Part shown: positions 61,432 through 64,000 of the stretch, piece after piece
How positions within the stretch are numbered: the stretch's first letter is position 1
Layout: each line of letters begins with the position of its first letter
Assembly: GCF_900187425.1 (NCBI RefSeq)
Contig: NZ_FYDJ01000003.1
Span: 86,890-150,889 of the forward strand
Reading direction: 5' to 3'
Length of the DNA: 64,000 nucleotides
Origin: Pseudomonas sp. Irchel s3h14
GTDB taxonomy: Bacteria > Pseudomonadota > Gammaproteobacteria > Pseudomonadales > Pseudomonadaceae
Notes under the pieces: generated by a model
What the model saw: only the letters and a program-made list of their open reading frames with translations
The model's database searches: none
Told to the model about the DNA's origin: nothing
Program-made: the position numbers and the translations under genes

Positions 61432-64000
61432 TCACACCGTATCCACCTTCAACGAATGGTCATTAAGCATCCCGTTGATGATGGTTGCCGTGTCCGCGCC
61501 ACCGGCAATGACGCCGCCCGCGCCCGGTGTGACGCCGTAGTGGGTCGCGAGATTGACGCCCGCAAGGTCGATGGTCTGGTTCGGCGCGGCGCCAGCCATG
61601 GCGCTGACGTCAATACTGGTGACCAATGAATCGCCGCTGCCGGTGACTTTGAATTGCAGGTAGTCATCCAGCGACGCCGCCGTGCTGTTTTCCCCTTGCA
61701 GCAGTTGCGACAGGTCGAGTTTGTCGATGCCCGGCGTGAAGTCAGTGACCACGTCGTGGCCGCTGTTGCCCTTGAGCCACTGGAAGGTGTCGGCGCCGCT
61801 GCCGCCGGTGAGGGTGTTGTTGCCCAGGCCGCCGATGAGGAAGTCGTCGCCGTCCCCACCGTTGAGCATGTCGTTACCCAGGCCGCCGTTGATGATGTTG
61901 CTGTTGTTGTCGCCCGTCAGGGAATCGTTGAAGTTGGAACCGGTGAGGTTTTCGATCGCCGTCAGGGTGTCGGTGCCGGCGCCGACGGTGTTCTGCGCCC
62001 CGAGCACGCCCAGATTGACCGTGACCCCTGCCGTAGCGTGGGCATAGCTCGCAGTGTCGACGCCGGTGCCGCCGTCGAGCAGGTCGTTGCCCGCACCGCT
62101 GTACAGCAAGTCATTGCCAGCGCCGCCGTGCATTTCGTTGTTGCCGGAACCGGCGGTGAGCACGTCGTTACCGTCACCGGCATTGATCACGTTGTTACCG
62201 GCGCCCGCCACCAGTACATCATCCCCCGCCGTGCCGGTGAGGGTGTGGCCGTCCTGATAGGTGATGGTCACGGCGGCGTTGTCGCTGCCGCCGTGGCTGT
62301 CGCTGGCGGTGTAGGTGCCGTGGGCATCTGGCGTGATGTGGGCTCCGGCGTAGTTGACGGTCATGGTCAGCTCGTAGTTTTCCGCCCCCTGCCCGCTGTT
62401 GCCCGGACCACCGTTGTCGATGTTGGTGATGTGGATCTGGTAGGTGCTGTCCGACGTTGCGGTGAGGGTTTGCCCGTCCGCGAGGGCGATCCATGCGCCG
62501 CCGTTGATTGAGTACTCCATGGCGACATGACCGGCCGCCAGATTGTGATCCAGGTTAAGGGTTTCACCCTGTTTGAGGTCGACGGTGATGCGGTCGTCAT
62601 CGTGGGTGGTGCTGCTAACCGGTCCCAGCGCCCCGCTGACGACCAACACCGCCGTCATGGCTGCGGTGTTGGCGACGAATGCACTGCGGGCGAGGGTCAC
62701 CGCCTGCGCGTTACCGACGGTGAAGCTGACGTTTTGCTGGGTGCCGGTGAAGTCCGCGCCTTTGGCAATCCAACCGGTGCTGATGGTGGTCGGCGACGCG
62801 GTCAGCGGATCGCCATTCGGATCGGTGTCGTTGGCCAGCAACAATTCGCCTGGCACCACGACACTGCCCGACAGCACGTTGGTGATGATGTGGTCATCGA
62901 CCGCCACCGGTGGCGCGTTCGGGATGACTGGGTCCGTCAACGTCGAACTATTGTTCACGTCGATGGTGATGGTGGTGGTGCTTTGGTCGCCGTCGGCATC
63001 GCGCACGGTGTAGGTGAACGTGTCGGTCGCGCCGGGGCCGCTCACGGCGTTCGGGTTGCTGTGGTAGACGGCGTTGCCATTGGCGTCCAGCGTCAGGTAA
63101 CCGTAGGTGCCATTGATCTGAGTGTTGAGGCCGCCAACGGCCGAGGTCGAGGTGTCTGAACCGGCCCGCACACCGACCACTGCGCCCCCTGCAGCGAGGC
63201 CATCGGCACCGCCGACGTCGTTCCACAGCACGTTGCCGCTGACGATGTCGCCCTCTGCGACCGCGGCCGAGTCGGGGGTAGCGGTCGGCTGATCATCGAC
63301 GATGTTGACCACGATGGTGCTGGTGGTGCTGTTGCCCAGGGCATCGGTGGCTTTGTAGGTGAAGCTTTCGCTCAGGGTGTTCGGCCCGTCGTTGGCGTTC
63401 GGCGCGGTGCTGGCCGGCGAGGTCAGGGTGTAGGTGTAGGTGCCATTGGGGTTGAGCAGGATTTGCCCGTAGGCGCCGGTGGCGCTTCCGACCAGGGTGT
63501 AGGTGATTGCGCCGGCCGCGCCGCTGACCGAACCGACCAGCGTGCCACTGGCGGTTTCGCCGGTGCCCGGCTGGCTGCCGGTGACGGTGCCGGGCGCCAG
63601 ATCCTGGTCATCCTGGTTCAGGTCGAGGGCTTTTTCGTAGACGGTCACGTCGCTGTCACTGACCGCGCTGATGCAGCTGTTGTGCACGTCGATGGTGATG
63701 GTGGTGGTGCTTTGGTCGCCGTCGGCATCGCGCACGGTGTAGGTGAACGTGTCGGTCGCGCCAGGGCCGCTCACGGCGTTCGGGTTGCTGTGGTAGACGG
63801 CGTTGCCATTGGCATCCAGCGTCAGGTAACCGTAGGTGCCATTGATCTGGCTGTTGAGGCCGTCAACGGCTGAGGTCGAGGTGTCTGAACCGGCCCGCAC
63901 ACCGACCACTGCGCCCCCTGCGGCGAGGCCATCGGCACCGCCGACGTCGTTCCACAGCACGTTGCCGCTGACGATGCCGCCCTCTGCGACCGCGGCCGCG
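61432..64000 (-). CDS. lapA: LapA-type giant RTX adhesin, C-terminal part (5' end outside window)
   Basis: The open frame runs from the right edge to TGA at 61432, about 855 residues. First come long tandem repeats with VCBS/cadherin-like strands (DTFTYTVRDADGDQSTTTITID). About 500 residues from the end is a final linker, then RTX nonapeptides (GGAGNDLLYSGAGNDLLDGG, GGDGDDFLIGGLG) that bind Ca2+, and the type I secretion signal region (ADTFQWLKGNSGHDVVTDF) typical of LapA. The protein is exported by LapEBC, held in the outer membrane by its N-terminus, and cut by LapG. Those N-terminal parts lie beyond base 64000. Convergent with the Ig-like gene. Confidence 0.93.
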   Translation of the reverse strand, partial: AAAVAEGGIVSGNVLWNDVGGADGLAAGGAVVGVRAGSDTSTSAVDGLNSQINGTYGYLTLDANGNAVYHSNPNAVSGPGATDTFTYTVRDADGDQSTTTITIDVHNSCISAVSDSDVTVYEKALDLNQDDQDLAPGTVTGSQPGTGETASGTLVGSVSGAAGAITYTLVGSATGAYGQILLNPNGTYTYTLTSPASTAPNANDGPNTLSESFTYKATDALGNSTTSTIVVNIVDDQPTATPDSAAVAEGDIVSGNVLWNDVGGADGLAAGGAVVGVRAGSDTSTSAVGGLNTQINGTYGYLTLDANGNAVYHSNPNAVSGPGATDTFTYTVRDADGDQSTTTITIDVNNSSTLTDPVIPNAPPVAVDDHIITNVLSGSVVVPGELLLANDTDPNGDPLTASPTTISTGWIAKGADFTGTQQNVSFTVGNAQAVTLARSAFVANTAAMTAVLVVSGALGPVSSTTHDDDRITVDLKQGETLNLDHNLAAGHVAMEYSINGGAWIALADGQTLTATSDSTYQIHITNIDNGGPGNSGQGAENYELTMTVNYAGAHITPDAHGTYTASDSHGGSDNAAVTITYQDGHTLTGTAGDDVLVAGAGNNVINAGDGNDVLTAGSGNNEMHGGAGNDLLYSGAGNDLLDGGTGVDTASYAHATAGVTVNLGVLGAQNTVGAGTDTLTAIENLTGSNFNDSLTGDNNSNIINGGLGNDMLNGGDGDDFLIGGLGNNTLTGGSGADTFQWLKGNSGHDVVTDFTPGIDKLDLSQLLQGENSTAASLDDYLQFKVTGSGDSLVTSIDVSAMAGAAPNQTIDLAGVNLATHYGVTPGAGGVIAGGADTATIINGMLNDHSLKVDTV
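62956..64000 (-). repeat. Near-identical 729-bp tandem repeats inside lapA
   Basis: Blocks of roughly 310 bp starting at 62956 and 63685 are almost identical (period 729 bp, 243 codons), including the segment from VLWNDVGGADGLAAGG to DGDQSTTTITIDV. The second copy continues over the right edge. Between them the unit carries a different stretch (NQDDQDLAPGTVTGSQPGTG). Such repeats change in number by recombination. Confidence 0.85.

Noticed and set aside
61432..64000. Repeated blocks considered as a possible CRISPR or satellite array
   Set aside because: Repeats are in frame, 729 bp apart and encode beta-domain protein repeats of the adhesin.

Overview
The window looks like a Pseudomonas chromosome of the P. 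fluorescens group. Coding is dense and G+C-rich. The signature gene sets are flgFGHIJKL followed by two giant flagellin-type glycosyltransferases, phhR/phhABC, the lapG-lapD-lapA adhesion module, and many copies of the REP/REPIN repeats (core GTGGGAGCGGGCTTGCTCGCGA) and of the GTAGCAGCTG repeat typical of this group. No rRNA, tRNA, CRISPR array, insertion sequence or prophage was seen.

Layout. 1-6236 (minus strand) is a tightly overlapping sugar-nucleotide operon: rfbF-rfbG-rfbH (CDP-glucose to CDP-4-keto-3,6-dideoxyglucose), a hexose/heptose nucleotidyltransferase, a CBS-GHMP kinase fusion and a NeuB-family synthase cut by the window edge. 6482-12893 holds two very large multidomain glycosyltransferases (fgt2, fgt1). 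13004-21406 is flgF to flgL, with a good sigma-54 promoter in front of flgF. Together this is a flagellar rod/ring/hook-filament-junction operon followed by what is probably a flagellin glycosylation island. 21766-26050 is phenylalanine catabolism: the TyrR-type activator phhR and divergent phhA-phhB-aromatic aminotransferase, with a TyrR-like box between them. The aromatic permease aroP lies at 28697-30118.

30119-32370 is the most unusual segment. A 930-bp non-coding, locally A+T-rich region carries four copies of an AGGTTTTC element. It leads into a 45-residue peptide gene, a terminator-like hairpin, and a gene for an M29-type metallopeptidase, closed by a strong terminator. It has the layout of a two-gene precursor-peptide/processing-enzyme operon and is my main candidate for an undescribed system.

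32387-38292 is housekeeping: rluB, scpB, scpA, yciO and RNase AM on the minus strand, then yciB and yciI on the plus strand. 38403-41775 is a Cpx-like envelope stress module (coiled-coil membrane protein, response regulator, Spy/CpxP-like chaperone, sensor kinase) with a CpxR-like box before spy. 41819-54258 is a mixed set: nitroreductase, trkH, two AraC regulators, a DUF962 protein, an HD protein, an LpxH-type phosphatase, EamA, a SelW-like protein, a short FimV paralogue, a SlyA-type regulator and recQ. 54259-64000 carries a YecA-family protein and a YbaN-like protein, then lapG and lapD (periplasmic protease and c-di-GMP receptor), a 961-residue Ig-like-repeat protein with a compositionally different C-terminus, and the RTX-bearing C-terminal part of the giant adhesin LapA, which runs off the right edge on the minus strand.

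Functionally, the window combines motility (flagellum and its glycosylation), the c-di-GMP-controlled switch to attachment (LapD/LapG/LapA), aromatic amino acid use, and envelope stress control.
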